NCBI RefSeq assembly: GCF_900142925.1
Contig: NZ_FRCN01000011.1
Span: forward strand, 248,001-312,000
Direction of reading: 5' to 3'
From: Chitinophaga sp. CF418
GTDB taxonomy: Bacteria; Bacteroidota; Bacteroidia; Chitinophagales; Chitinophagaceae
Length of the DNA stretch: 64,000 nucleotides
Positions 16,083-26,100 of this stretch are shown in pieces. Each line of letters starts with the position of its first letter. Position 1 is the first letter of the stretch. The translations under genes were made by a program, and so were the position numbers. The notes beneath the pieces were generated by a model, which was not told the origin of the DNA, did no database searches, and saw only the letters and a program-made list of their open reading frames with translations.

Positions 16083-17720
16083 TTAATGCGCAGCAGTGAT
16101 CCGGAACCAATCAAAATCGGCAAATCCGGAATCGTTGATCTGTGAAGCCCGGGTACAGAAGATCCCTACTTTGGCGCCTATCCATCTGCCCGCTTGTGCA
16201 GTAAATGGTTTGCCTGCAGGAATGAATTGCCGGCCGTCCGGGCTATAGCTAAACTGGCAAACAGCCCCCTTGCTTACCTGCACGCGGAACCAGCAGGTGC
16301 TGTCTTTTACGGTGGTCAGTACTTCCTGTTCTTCTGCTGTTCCTTTATCGGCATGCAGACAGGAGGCATAAACCACTTGTAATGTATTACCCTTCTTCAT
16401 AAGCGAGATACCTGCATAGTCTGTACCCATGACGATCAATCCCGTACGTTCGCCTTCCAGTGAAGGGTTAGGCGTAAAAGTAAGTTTGGTAGTAGCTGTA
16501 AAACTATCCGCAGGAAATTTCTGCAAAAGCAGATTTGGCACTTCCCAGTAGTTACGGCAGGAATCGGGCATCCGGGCGGAGAACAAACGTAAGACACCAC
16601 GGGCCGGGAAAGGCATCATCCAGGTAGAGGCAGGGTTTGCCTGCCATTGCCATTGCAGTCCTGATGATTGTCCATTGAACTCGTCCGATTCCTGCGTTGT
16701 CATGGCTGTACTTCCTGCCAAAGGCTTACGATAGGTCATTACTGGTTCTCCCTTTCCGTCTTTGTCAGGATCATTGCCGATCACCGGCCAGTTATTCACC
16801 CATTGTAAAGGTTGCAGGTGCACCACACGGCCATAAGCGCCTTTGTCCTGGAAATGCAGAAACCAGCTGGAACCGGAAGGCATATCCACCCAGGCTCCCT
16901 GATGCGGGCCATTAATGGTCGTATTGCCCTGGTCCATCACGATCTTCTCCTCATAGGGACCGTAAATGTTCTTTGACCGCAATACCAATTGCCAACCGGT
17001 GCTTACACCTCCTGCCGGAGCGAATATGTAATAGAAGCCATTCCGTTTATATAATTTCGGGCCTTCCAGTGTAGGATGTGCGCCATGGCCATCAAATACC
17101 AGCACGCCTTCATCCGTTACTGCCGTTCCCGCTGCATTCAATCTGTTCAACGTCAATATGCTTTTAATACCCGCCCTGCTGCCCGCCCAGGCATGCACCA
17201 GGTACACCTTGCCATCGTCATCCCACAGCGGACAAGGATCTATAAGGCCCTTCCCTGCTTTTACCATTACCGGCTCTGACCATGGTCCGGCTGCATTTTT
17301 TGCTTTGATCATATAGATACCAAAGTCAGGATCAGGATAATAGATATAAAATTCTCCTTTGTGATAACGGATAGAGGGCGCCCAAACACCATTGCCATGC
17401 CTTACCTTAGTGAAGTGCTCAAAAGGCGGCTGCCGTTGCAGCGCATATCCGGTTATCTCCCAGTTCACCAGGTCTTTCGAATGTAGAATGGGCAGTCCCG
17501 GTGCAGCATTGAAACTGGAGGCTACAAGATAAAAATCGTTCCCTGCCCTGCAGGCGTCAGGATCAGAATAATCGGCATTAATAACAGGATTTTTGTAGGA
17601 GCCATTTCCCAGGTCCGGCACCCATGATTGTGATAGCTGCTGCCCGTAAACAGTGGAAAAACAGGTTAATCCGGCAGCCAGAAATATCAGCGCTTTATTC
17701 ATCTGTGAGGCGTTTTTCAT
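16083..17720 (-). CDS. GH43-family glycoside hydrolase with C-terminal beta-sandwich
   Basis: A 545-residue exported enzyme. A signal peptide ends near residue 26 (VYG-Q); Met7 at 17702 is an alternative start giving a more typical signal. The five-bladed propeller of GH43 spans about 40-340: the catalytic base lies in the NADYSDPD stretch (Asp53), the pKa-tuning Asp is Asp161 in GLIDPCPLWDDDG, and the catalytic acid is Glu219 in HPTLEGPKLY. A C-terminal beta-sandwich of the XynB C2 / DUF1349 type covers about 355-543. The family acts on alpha-L-arabinofuranosides, beta-xylosides or galactans; with pectinase neighbours an arabinan or side-chain activity is plausible, but sequence alone does not decide. 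It is the first gene after the divergent LacI gene and is separated from susC by the operator region. Confidence 0.9.
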   Translation of the reverse strand: MKNASQMNKALIFLAAGLTCFSTVYGQQLSQSWVPDLGNGSYKNPVINADYSDPDACRAGNDFYLVASSFNAAPGLPILHSKDLVNWEITGYALQRQPPFEHFTKVRHGNGVWAPSIRYHKGEFYIYYPDPDFGIYMIKAKNAAGPWSEPVMVKAGKGLIDPCPLWDDDGKVYLVHAWAGSRAGIKSILTLNRLNAAGTAVTDEGVLVFDGHGAHPTLEGPKLYKRNGFYYIFAPAGGVSTGWQLVLRSKNIYGPYEEKIVMDQGNTTINGPHQGAWVDMPSGSSWFLHFQDKGAYGRVVHLQPLQWVNNWPVIGNDPDKDGKGEPVMTYRKPLAGSTAMTTQESDEFNGQSSGLQWQWQANPASTWMMPFPARGVLRLFSARMPDSCRNYWEVPNLLLQKFPADSFTATTKLTFTPNPSLEGERTGLIVMGTDYAGISLMKKGNTLQVVYASCLHADKGTAEEQEVLTTVKDSTCWFRVQVSKGAVCQFSYSPDGRQFIPAGKPFTAQAGRWIGAKVGIFCTRASQINDSGFADFDWFRITAAH

Positions 17721-17782
17721 ACGTGTTAGAATGACACCAATATAGTATAAAATAAATTATAAGTATATTTACTCATTACGTT

Positions 17783-18805
17783 ATGAAATTCGAAGCTGCC
17801 ACTATAAAAGATATCGCTATTGCGCTGGGGTTGTCCACCTCTACCGTGTCCCGTGCCCTGCGGGACAGTCATGAGATCAGTATTGCCACCAAACAGCTGG
17901 TTCTCGAATATGCCACCAGGATCAATTACCATCCTAACCCGATCGCATTAAGCCTGAAAGAAAAGCGAAGCCGCTCCATAGGCGTCATCGTCGCCGAGAT
18001 TGCCAACAGTTTCTTCTCACAGGCCATCAACGGCATAGAATCCGTTGCGAAAGACAAAGGGTATAATGTAATGATCTCTCAGACGCATGAATCTTTCGAC
18101 AAAGAAGTGATGACACTGCAATACCTGGCATCCCGCTCCATAGATGGACTGCTCATCTCTGTATCCAGCGGTACGGAGAACCTGGACCACCTGAAGGCAT
18201 TACACGAAAGAGGCTTTCCTATCGTATTCTTTGACCGTATCGTTGAGGAGATACAGACCCATAAGGTGATGGTAGATAATTTCAGGGGCGCTTATGATGC
18301 CACACTCCACCTGATCAATAAAGGCTACAAACATATTGCGGTTATTGCAGGTCCTGAAAACCTGTCTATCAGCCGCGAGCGCATTGCAGGATACAGGGAA
18401 GCGCTGGCGCATACAAGGGTAAAACCTGGTAAGGCATTGATCAAATACAGCCGTTACGCCGGACTACAACTACAGGAAGTAGAACAGGCCGTGAGTCAGC
18501 TGTTGAAACTGCGCCCACGGCCTGATGCTATTTTTACGGCGTCAGATAAGCTGACCACCAACTGTATGCGTGTATTAAAAAGCAAGGGTATCCGTATTCC
18601 TCAGGACATTGCCCTGGTTGGCTTCTCTAATTCAGATCTGATAGAACTGCTGCACCCACCGCTGACCGTAGTCAGACAACCTGCCTTTGAAATGGGGCAG
18701 ATCGCTACAAACCTTTTGTTACAACTAATAGAGAGCAAAAAGCCTGTAAAGGAATTCGAGAGAAAAATATTGAACACCAGCCTTATCGTACAAGCTTCAT
18801 CCTGA
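17783..18805 (+). CDS. LacI/GalR-family transcriptional regulator of the pectin locus
   Basis: A 340-residue regulator of standard length. Residues about 6-55 are the LacI HTH (ATIKDIAIALGLSTSTVSRALRD in parts), with the hinge helix near 50-60 (HPNPIALSLKEKRS). Residues 62-335 form the periplasmic-binding-protein-like sensor domain. It is divergent from the GH43 gene (62 bases between starts). A perfect CGCAAACGTTTGCG palindrome lies upstream of the pectin susC. I infer that it represses, or activates, the pectin operon in response to an imported or metabolic sugar such as a uronate intermediate. The effector is not deducible. Its 3' end lies 9 bases from the convergent gap gene. Confidence 0.92.
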   Translation: MKFEAATIKDIAIALGLSTSTVSRALRDSHEISIATKQLVLEYATRINYHPNPIALSLKEKRSRSIGVIVAEIANSFFSQAINGIESVAKDKGYNVMISQTHESFDKEVMTLQYLASRSIDGLLISVSSGTENLDHLKALHERGFPIVFFDRIVEEIQTHKVMVDNFRGAYDATLHLINKGYKHIAVIAGPENLSISRERIAGYREALAHTRVKPGKALIKYSRYAGLQLQEVEQAVSQLLKLRPRPDAIFTASDKLTTNCMRVLKSKGIRIPQDIALVGFSNSDLIELLHPPLTVVRQPAFEMGQIATNLLLQLIESKKPVKEFERKILNTSLIVQASS

Positions 18806-18814
18806 TGCAGCATA

Positions 18815-19816
18815 TCATGCAGGCACCTGCTGAGCAGCCAGTTCCACGGTCAGCTCAGCAATCCTGTTGGAGATACCCACTTCATTGTCATACCAGGCCA
18901 CTATTTTCACCAGGTTGCCTATCGCACGTGTCAGCGTTCCATCTACGATGGAAGAATGTGTATTCCCCAGGATATCTGCAGAAACCAGCGGTTCCTCTGT
19001 ATATTCCAGTATCCCTTTCAGTGATGTATCCGCATAACTTTTGAACAGCTGATTGATCTCTGCTGCTGAAGCAGGTTTCACCAGGTTCAGCGACATATCT
19101 GCAATAGAACCGTCAATCACTGGTACCCTGTAAGAGAACCCATCCATTTTACCTTTCAAATCCGGCAATACATCGCCGATCGCCTTTGCCGCACCAGTGG
19201 TGGTAGGGATGATAGACTGCGTGGCAGCCCTGGCCCTTCTGTAATCTTTATGCGGACCATCCTGCAGCATCTGGTCCATCGTAAATGCATGCACAGTGCT
19301 CATATAACCAGATGCAATGCCATATTCCTTATCCAGCAGGTATAATACCGGTGCGATACAGTTCGTTGTACAGGAAGCCGTAGAAAGGATTTCATCTTCG
19401 ACGCCTATCTGATCGTTGTTGACACCTGCTACGATCGTCTTTACACCGCCACTGGCAGGTGCCGTGATCAACACCTTTCCTGCTCCTGCAGTAATGTGCT
19501 GCTGCGCCAGTTCCCGCTGGGTAAAACGGCCTGTAGATTCAATCACTACATCTACGCCCAGTTGTGCCCAGGGCAGTTTCTCCGGCGACCGTTCATTCAG
19601 TAGCAGGATATTCTTACCATTCACAATAAGATGTTTATCATCGTGTGTCACTGTGCCCGGAAATTTCCCGTGAGATGTATCATATTTCAAGAGGTGCGCG
19701 AGCAACCCGATATCAGTGAGGTCATTAACTGCTACTACTTCCACTCCTTTCTTGTCCTGTAACGCTCTCAGCGTCATTCTGCCTATGCGTCCGAATCCAT
19801 TGATAGCTACTTTCAT
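18815..19816 (-). CDS. gap: Glyceraldehyde-3-phosphate dehydrogenase, type I
   Basis: A 333-residue cytosolic enzyme of normal GAPDH length when started at the ATG at 19816; the open frame extends to a TTG at 19840 that I reject as start. The NAD-binding motif INGFGRIGR is at residues 5-13 and Asn31-Asp32-Leu33 follows, the usual signature for NAD preference. The catalytic Cys149 lies in STASCTTNC, and the activating His176 in STVHAFT. An oddity: the nearly universal NExGYSNR motif near the C-terminus reads NEVGISNR, replacing the conserved Tyr with Ile at position 315. The gene directly follows a GlxA-like regulator (20-base gap) rather than glycolytic genes, so it may be a second, specialised copy. 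The function as GAPDH is well supported; the specialisation is inference. Confidence 0.92.
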   Translation of the reverse strand: MKVAINGFGRIGRMTLRALQDKKGVEVVAVNDLTDIGLLAHLLKYDTSHGKFPGTVTHDDKHLIVNGKNILLLNERSPEKLPWAQLGVDVVIESTGRFTQRELAQQHITAGAGKVLITAPASGGVKTIVAGVNNDQIGVEDEILSTASCTTNCIAPVLYLLDKEYGIASGYMSTVHAFTMDQMLQDGPHKDYRRARAATQSIIPTTTGAAKAIGDVLPDLKGKMDGFSYRVPVIDGSIADMSLNLVKPASAAEINQLFKSYADTSLKGILEYTEEPLVSADILGNTHSSIVDGTLTRAIGNLVKIVAWYDNEVGISNRIAELTVELAAQQVPA

Positions 19817-19836
19817 CGTTATATATTTTTGGGTGA

Positions 19837-20841
19837 TCAATTAAGTGTTTGTAATGATGTTCTGAAAGAACGGCGGTAATCCGACGGCGATACCATCATG
19901 TGCCGCATAAACGTGCGCCGCATGGAGACCAGCCCTCCCAGTCCGCATTTCTCTGCAATCTGTTCCATGCTCAGGTCACTATCTTCAAGATATTTTCTTG
20001 CTACTTCCACACGTACTTTCTCTACGAATTTTGCAGGTGTCATACCTGCTTCTTTGATGAATACGCGGTTGAAATTGCGCAGGCTCATATTGCTATGCTC
20101 AGCCAGGTGCTCTACGCGGAGATCTCCCTGTAAATGGCGGATCATCCAGGGATATAGCTTCCCTGCTATGGAATGCTCCATCGTATGCATCTGTGACAGA
20201 GAACTAAACTGTGACTGATAACCGGTGCGTTTCAGGTATAGTACCAGTTTGCGTGCGGCAGCGAGGGCCAGGTCTCTTCCATAATCTTCTTCCACCAATG
20301 CCAGCGAGAGGTCTATTCCGGAAGCCACACCTCCTGAAGTATATACATTACCATCACGCGTATAGAAAGGATTTGTATCTACTTTGATGCCGGGGTACCT
20401 TTGCTGGAAATCCTGGCTGAACTGCCAGTGAGTCGTGGCGTGTTTACCTTCCAGTATACCCGCTTCTGCCAGCGCATAAGTGCCCACACATACAGAGCAA
20501 ATACGGCGCACTTTTGGATAAATGTTGTGCAGCCAGCTGATAAAGGCACCGCTGGTTTCCAGCATGGACATAGGAAAGCCTGCGATGATCAGTGTGTCAA
20601 TAGGTTTGTCGATCGCATCTACCCTCACCTCGCAACTCAACTCCATACGGCTTTTTGTCGTGATCTTTTTTGTAGTGAGCGGAGAGGCAAGCAACACATT
20701 ATATCCATCTCCTGGCGATGCCCCCATTTCGTTCAATATACCGTCTGCCGCGGTGAAGACGTCCACCGGACCGGCGATGTCCAACAGGAAAGTACCCGGC
20801 ATAGGCACAATTACAACGAGTTTCTTTGTTTTTACCGGCAT
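19837..20841 (-). CDS. GlxA-like AraC-family regulator with DJ-1/PfpI domain
   Basis: A 334-residue regulator. Residues about 7-175 are a DJ-1/PfpI-type amidotransferase-like sensor domain, with VCVGTYALAEAG containing the nucleophile-elbow Cys and ATTHW following it. Residues about 220-325 form the AraC double helix-turn-helix (VEHLAEHSNMSLRNFNRVF and MEQIAEKCGLGGLVSMRRTF in parts). This order defines the GlxA/FtrA/ArgR-type activators, whose ligands are mostly unknown. It lies 20 bases upstream of gap on the same strand, which suggests a two-gene unit, and is divergent from the ECF sigma gene at 21036. Confidence 0.9.
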   Translation of the reverse strand: MPVKTKKLVVIVPMPGTFLLDIAGPVDVFTAADGILNEMGASPGDGYNVLLASPLTTKKITTKSRMELSCEVRVDAIDKPIDTLIIAGFPMSMLETSGAFISWLHNIYPKVRRICSVCVGTYALAEAGILEGKHATTHWQFSQDFQQRYPGIKVDTNPFYTRDGNVYTSGGVASGIDLSLALVEEDYGRDLALAAARKLVLYLKRTGYQSQFSSLSQMHTMEHSIAGKLYPWMIRHLQGDLRVEHLAEHSNMSLRNFNRVFIKEAGMTPAKFVEKVRVEVARKYLEDSDLSMEQIAEKCGLGGLVSMRRTFMRHMMVSPSDYRRSFRTSLQTLN

Positions 20842-21035
20842 AAGATTGCTTGAACGTTACAAATTTAATATGTACAGAAGATGGCACAAATGCCATAATT
20901 TATACAATTTATGCCATTTAATGGCAATATTCCCCTGCCGAACACACACCATAAAATAAAGCTCCGTTTGCAGGCATCAGATAAAATAGCCTGTAAAGTT
21001 TCTTATCTTTAGCGCTTCAGCTAGTCATTACATAC

Positions 21036-21620
21036 TTGGATATTACGGAATTACATAATGAGCGTGAACTATTGGGACAGATCGCAGCAGGTGATGAATC
21101 TGCATTCCGTACTATTCTCCGCTTTTACCATCCCAGGGTATTCTCCCATGCCCAGACCTTCACTAAGTCCTATCCCGAGGCAGAAGAAATCACCCAGGAC
21201 ATCTTCCTCCGAATCTGGCAGCAAAGGGAAAAACTGCCGGAGATCGAAAACTTCCGGAACTATCTGTTCATCCTGGGCCGTAACCAGATTATTTCCGCCA
21301 TGCGCAAACAGGTCATGAAAACGGACACGGCTGCTGAAGACCCTATGGAAGATATACTCATCCCCGATCAGCAATACCAGTACAAAGAAACCTATGCGCT
21401 TATCCTGAAGGCGGTGGACAAACTTCCTCCGCGGCAGCGGGAAGTCTTCACCATGAGCAGGCTGGAACATCTCAGCCATGAACAGATAGCTGAAAAACTG
21501 AATATCTCAAAAGCAGCGGTAAACTGGCATATTGTACAGGCCCTGAACACCCTGAGGGCTTATTTGGCCAATTACCCTGAAGTACTTATTCTGCTGATAG
21601 CTATCGCTCCCATGTATTAA
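21036..21620 (+). CDS. ECF-type RNA polymerase sigma factor (TTG start)
   Basis: A 194-residue sigma-70 family factor of the Bacteroidota ECF group that controls TonB-dependent systems. Sigma region 2 spans about 24-92 (EAEEITQDIFLRIWQQRE) and region 4 about 128-180 (LPPRQREVFTMSRLEHLSHEQIAEKLNISKAAVNWH in parts), followed by a hydrophobic tail. No ATG precedes the conserved part: the frame is closed by TAA at 20994 and the only sensible start is TTG at 21036. A TATCTTTA at 21004-21011 may be its -7 element, without a clear -33. The FecR gene follows at 21739 and the STN-SusC at 23118, so this factor should drive that locus when FecR releases it. Confidence 0.92.
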   Translation: MDITELHNERELLGQIAAGDESAFRTILRFYHPRVFSHAQTFTKSYPEAEEITQDIFLRIWQQREKLPEIENFRNYLFILGRNQIISAMRKQVMKTDTAAEDPMEDILIPDQQYQYKETYALILKAVDKLPPRQREVFTMSRLEHLSHEQIAEKLNISKAAVNWHIVQALNTLRAYLANYPEVLILLIAIAPMY

Positions 21621-21738
21621 TAAAATAAAAATCTGAATTTATTTTAGGGTTGACCTATTATCCTTCTCTTCCGTTTGCGTCTTTATATGTGCAAGGGACA
21701 AATATTTCATTCAGAACAACCGTACAGGCCAACAGCTC

Positions 21739-22923
21739 ATGGATCATAACGTTTTTACTTCTTTACTGGAAAAGTATATCGACGGCAGCATCAGCACAGC
21801 CGAAAAAGCCCAATTTGCCCGCCTCATGGAGCTGCCGGAAAACCGGGAGATCCTGGAGCATGCCTTGCAGGATGCTATGCTGACTGACAAATATCTTTTC
21901 CCGGTACCAGCGGCTCAGACTGACCGTTTTATAGAACAGTTTACTACACAACTCCATGAGCCGCCACCTGCACCTGTTAAACCTATATATGTATACCGGC
22001 GCTGGGCTGCTGCCGCCGCCATTCTCTTATTATTGGGAACGGGCGCCTACTTCTGGTACAGGCACACGCCGGCTTCCCGCCCGATTACATCCGTTACACC
22101 CGCAAGACCGCTGCACGACGCCACACCAGGTGTAACGGGTGCCGTACTTACACTGGATGATGGCTCACAGGTGGTACTTGACAGCACCGGCAACGGCGTC
22201 ATCGCCAATCAAAACGGCACAAAAGTGCTGCTCAGGAAGGGACAGCTGGATTATGAATCAGGCAGTCCTTCCGCTGGCATCTCCTACAATACCATGACCA
22301 CTCCCCGCGGCCGTCAGTTTAAACTCGTGCTGCCGGATGGCACCAAAGTATGGCTCAATGCCGCCTCTTCCCTGAAATATCCAACCGCCTTCACAGGAAA
22401 TGAAAGAAAAGTGGAGATCACCGGTGAGGCATACCTGGAAGTAGCACAGAATGCAGACAAACCCTTTATCCTGTCTGCTGCCAACAATGTTACCGTAAAA
22501 GTATTAGGCACCAGCTTCAATGTGAACGCCTATGCCGACGAAAATGCCGTACACACCATGCTGGTATCGGGTAGTGTACAGGTAGCCGCAATAAACGGCG
22601 ATGCTCCTGTTACCCTGCAACCGGGCAAACAGGCAATCATACAGAAACGGTCAGGAAAGCTCAGCATACAGCCGGCCGATGAAGAGCAGGTGCTGGCATG
22701 GAAGAATGGCTATTTCTATTTTGACAGGGCCGATATACAGACCATCATGCGACAGATATCACGCTGGTATGATGTAGAAGTAGAATACAAAGAAATACCG
22801 GATAAAAAATTCAGCGGTACCATACCGAGAAATGTCAATGCTTCACAGGTATTTAAAATACTGGAGCTTACCGGTAATGTACATTTTAATATAGAGGGCA
22901 ATAAAGTAACTGTAAGATCATAA
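21739..22923 (+). CDS. FecR-family anti-sigma factor
   Basis: A 394-residue inner-membrane regulator. Residues 1-85 are the cytosolic sigma-binding part. A single membrane segment follows (about 92-108, AAAAAILLLLGTGAYFW), then the FecR domain (about 190-290, with FKLVLPDGTKVWLNAASSL and GEAYLEVAQ) and a C-terminal DUF4974 domain (about 330-393). In these systems the periplasmic DUF4974 part contacts the STN domain of the cognate SusC and passes the substrate signal to the sigma factor. The gene lies 118 bases after the ECF sigma gene and upstream of an STN-bearing SusC, which is the complete expected arrangement. Confidence 0.93.
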   Translation: MDHNVFTSLLEKYIDGSISTAEKAQFARLMELPENREILEHALQDAMLTDKYLFPVPAAQTDRFIEQFTTQLHEPPPAPVKPIYVYRRWAAAAAILLLLGTGAYFWYRHTPASRPITSVTPARPLHDATPGVTGAVLTLDDGSQVVLDSTGNGVIANQNGTKVLLRKGQLDYESGSPSAGISYNTMTTPRGRQFKLVLPDGTKVWLNAASSLKYPTAFTGNERKVEITGEAYLEVAQNADKPFILSAANNVTVKVLGTSFNVNAYADENAVHTMLVSGSVQVAAINGDAPVTLQPGKQAIIQKRSGKLSIQPADEEQVLAWKNGYFYFDRADIQTIMRQISRWYDVEVEYKEIPDKKFSGTIPRNVNASQVFKILELTGNVHFNIEGNKVTVRS

Positions 22924-23036
22924 ACCAACCATACAAATCAATCAGCCACCACAACAATTGTATTTGTTCACATTTTAAACAGCATTTTATAGAAAACTAC
23001 AAAACACATCTCTGAACCGTCTTCCCATTAAAAAAT

Positions 23037-23065
23037 AAACCGGCGATGCGCTAACATCCCGGTTT
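23037..23065 (+). promoter_or_regulatory. Leader hairpin upstream of susC
   Basis: AAACCGG-C-GATG pairs with CATC-CCGGTTT around the loop CGCTAA, an 11-bp stem with one bulge, ending 52 bases before the susC start. No T-run follows, so it is more likely a leader structure than a terminator. Nothing else is evident in the 194-base FecR-susC gap. Confidence 0.4.
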
Positions 23066-23117
23066 GGTGGGCGACGAATGTAACGTTGGATCACATTTCT
23101 TCAACCAAAACAAATTT

Positions 23118-26100
23118 ATGTATTTAACTGCTTTGTGCAAAAACAAAGAGCGTGGCTTTGCTTTGCCAACCAAAATCTGGATGATCATGAAATTGTCCTT
23201 TATACTTATGCTGGCTTGTACACTGCACGTCTGTGCAGCAGTAAATGCGCAGACCGTCACATTACACGGAAAAAATATCAGCCTGGAAAAGGCCTTTTCC
23301 GACATCCGTAAACAGACAGGGATTAACTTCTTCTATACAGCGGAAGACCTGGACCGTGCCGGGAAAGTGGATGCTGATATCAACAACCTTCAGCTTAAAG
23401 AAGCACTTTCCCTCCTTTTAAGGGATAAGGCGCTTACTTTTTCCATTGTGGATGGAGTTGTCATCATTAAGAAAAAAGAGGCTGTAAAAGCTCCGGAAAC
23501 GGCTTTACCACCAGGAGATATCACCGGTAAGGTCACCAATGAAAAAGGTGAGCCCATACCGGGGGCCACCGTCATGGTGCTTGGCACCAAAAACGGTACG
23601 CTCACCAACTCTTCCGGCGTGTTTACCCTGCGCACCGGCAGTCAGGATGTGACCCTGATGGTAACCGCCATTGGTTTCAAACGCCAGGCGGTGAAAGTGA
23701 AGAATGATAATTCCCTGCAGGTCGTTCTGGAGCAGGAAGCTACCAAACTGGATGACGTCGTGATCTCTACCGGTCTGTTTAACCGCCGTAAAGAAAGCTT
23801 TACAGGCGCTGTGGCTACTTTTTCTGCCGAACAGCTGAAAACAGTCTCCAATCAGAATGTACTGAAATCACTCGCTATACTCGATCCCTCCTTTCAGATC
23901 GTTGAAAATCTGAATGCCGGCTCCAATCCCAACCAGATGCCGGACATACAGATGAGAGGACAAACGGGCTTCCCCGACCTAAAGGGAGACTATACTACCA
24001 ATCCTAACCTGCCGCTTTTCATCCTGGACGGTTTTCAGACCACCCTGGAGAAAGTGAATGACCTGAACATGAACCTTGTGCAGAGCATTACCCTGCTGAA
24101 GGATGCTTCTGCAAAAGCTATCTATGGTTCCAAGGCAGGTAATGGCGTGGTGGTAATAGAAACCAAACCTCCCACTGCAGGCAAACTGAGGGTATCCTAC
24201 AACGGCAGCATGGACATCACCGCTCCTGATCTCAGCAGCTATAAACTGACCAACTCCACGCAGAAGATTGACGCGGAAGTGCTGTCAGGCAAATACAGCT
24301 CTACGAACCCGGCTACCCAGGCAGACCTGTTACGTCAGTACAGCACTAATCTGCAGGCGGCCCTGGAAGGTGTGAATACCTATTGGCTATCACAACCACT
24401 CCGTAACGGTATCGGGCAGCGTCATGCCGTAGCCCTGGATGGCGGCGATGATGCGCTCCGTTATGCAGTTAGTCTGAACTACAACAATATAGCGGGTGTC
24501 ATGAAGGGTTCAGACAGGAATACCATTTCAGGTATTATCAACCTCATATACCGGAAGAAGAATTTCCAGTTCAGGAACAGCCTTACCATAGACCGTAACC
24601 GCTCTGACAACTCTCCCTATGGCAGCTTTACGCAAACAGCCATGCTGAACCCTTACTGGAGAATCACAGACAACAACGGCAACTTTATCAAAACATACAA
24701 TAATGGCGCCGCTGGCAATCCCATGTACAACGCCACCCTAAACTCAAAAGATTTCACTACCTATACCAATATCATTGAGAATTTCTACACCGACTGGGAC
24801 GTAGCACGCAACCTGCGACTCACCGCCCGTGTAGGGATACAGGCACAGAAGAATGACCTGGAGCAGTTCACTCCGGCCAATCATTCCTCTTATGCCAATG
24901 TGCTGCCTGGTACCGATGCCTATCTCGACCGTGGGGAATATACCATCCGTAATGGAAAAATGAATAGCCTGAATGCCGACTTACTGGCCAACTACTCCTT
25001 CCGCCTCAACAAACATCATTTCTTCCTTAACGGTGCTTATTCCGTTACACAGGATGTCACCACTGCCAATGGTATGACAATGGTAGGTTTCCCGAACGAC
25101 AAGATAGACGATATCTCATTCGGCTACCGCTATAAACCTGGCACCAAAGCCCTCGGAACGGAAAATACCAGCCGCTCCATTGCGCTTACTTCAGCACTTA
25201 ACTACTCTTATGACGACCGCCTGCTGCTGGACCTCTCCTACCGCGGAAATGCCAGCTCCCAGTTTGGCGCCGACAGTCGCTGGGGGCTGTTCTGGTCAGC
25301 AGGTGCGGGCTGGAACCTGCACAGGGAAAAATTCATGCAGTCCTTTCATTTTGTTAATGTGCTGAAATTACGTGGTAGCGTTGGTACCACCGGTACACAG
25401 AACTTCAACTCCTACCAGGCGTTGGCCACCTATAACTACATCACCGACAGAACCTACAACGGAGATATGGGGCTTGATCTGGCTGCGCTTCCCAACCCAC
25501 ACCTGCAATGGCAGCAGGTACAGGATAACAATATCGGTGCAGACATCACCCTGTTCAACAGGCTCAGTCTGCGGTTTGATTACTATATCCGGGATACAAA
25601 GAACCTGCTGAGTGACATGATCGTTGCTCCTTCCGCAGGTTTTGACACCTATAAAGAGAACATCGGCGAGTCCCGCAACAAAGGCTTCCAGCTGGGCGCC
25701 AGCTTCCGGGTGTATACCAACAGTGAAACACGCACTTCTGTAAATGTCTTTGCCAACCTGGCGCAAAACACCAACCGTATACGCAAAGTCTCCAACTCAC
25801 TCGTACAGCTCAATGAAGAGGCAGACGAAGATAAAGGAGACGTGACCACCGGCAACGGCGATAGCCGTAAACCAGCTACCCGCTTCGAACCAGGCCAGTC
25901 CATGACGGCAATATGGGTGGTACCATCAATGGGTATCGATCCTGCCAACGGTAAGGAGATCTTTATGAAAAAAGACGGTTCACTGACCTATGTATGGTCT
26001 GCCAAAGACTATATAGTAGGCGGCGACAGCAATCCGGAATACCAGGGATCCTTTGGCGCGAATGTGCAACATAACGGCTTGTCAGCCAACTTCGCATTCA

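Noticed and set aside
19817..19840. Eight-codon N-terminal extension of GAPDH from a TTG
   Set aside because: The ATG at 19816 gives the canonical MKVAINGFGRIGR start and normal length.
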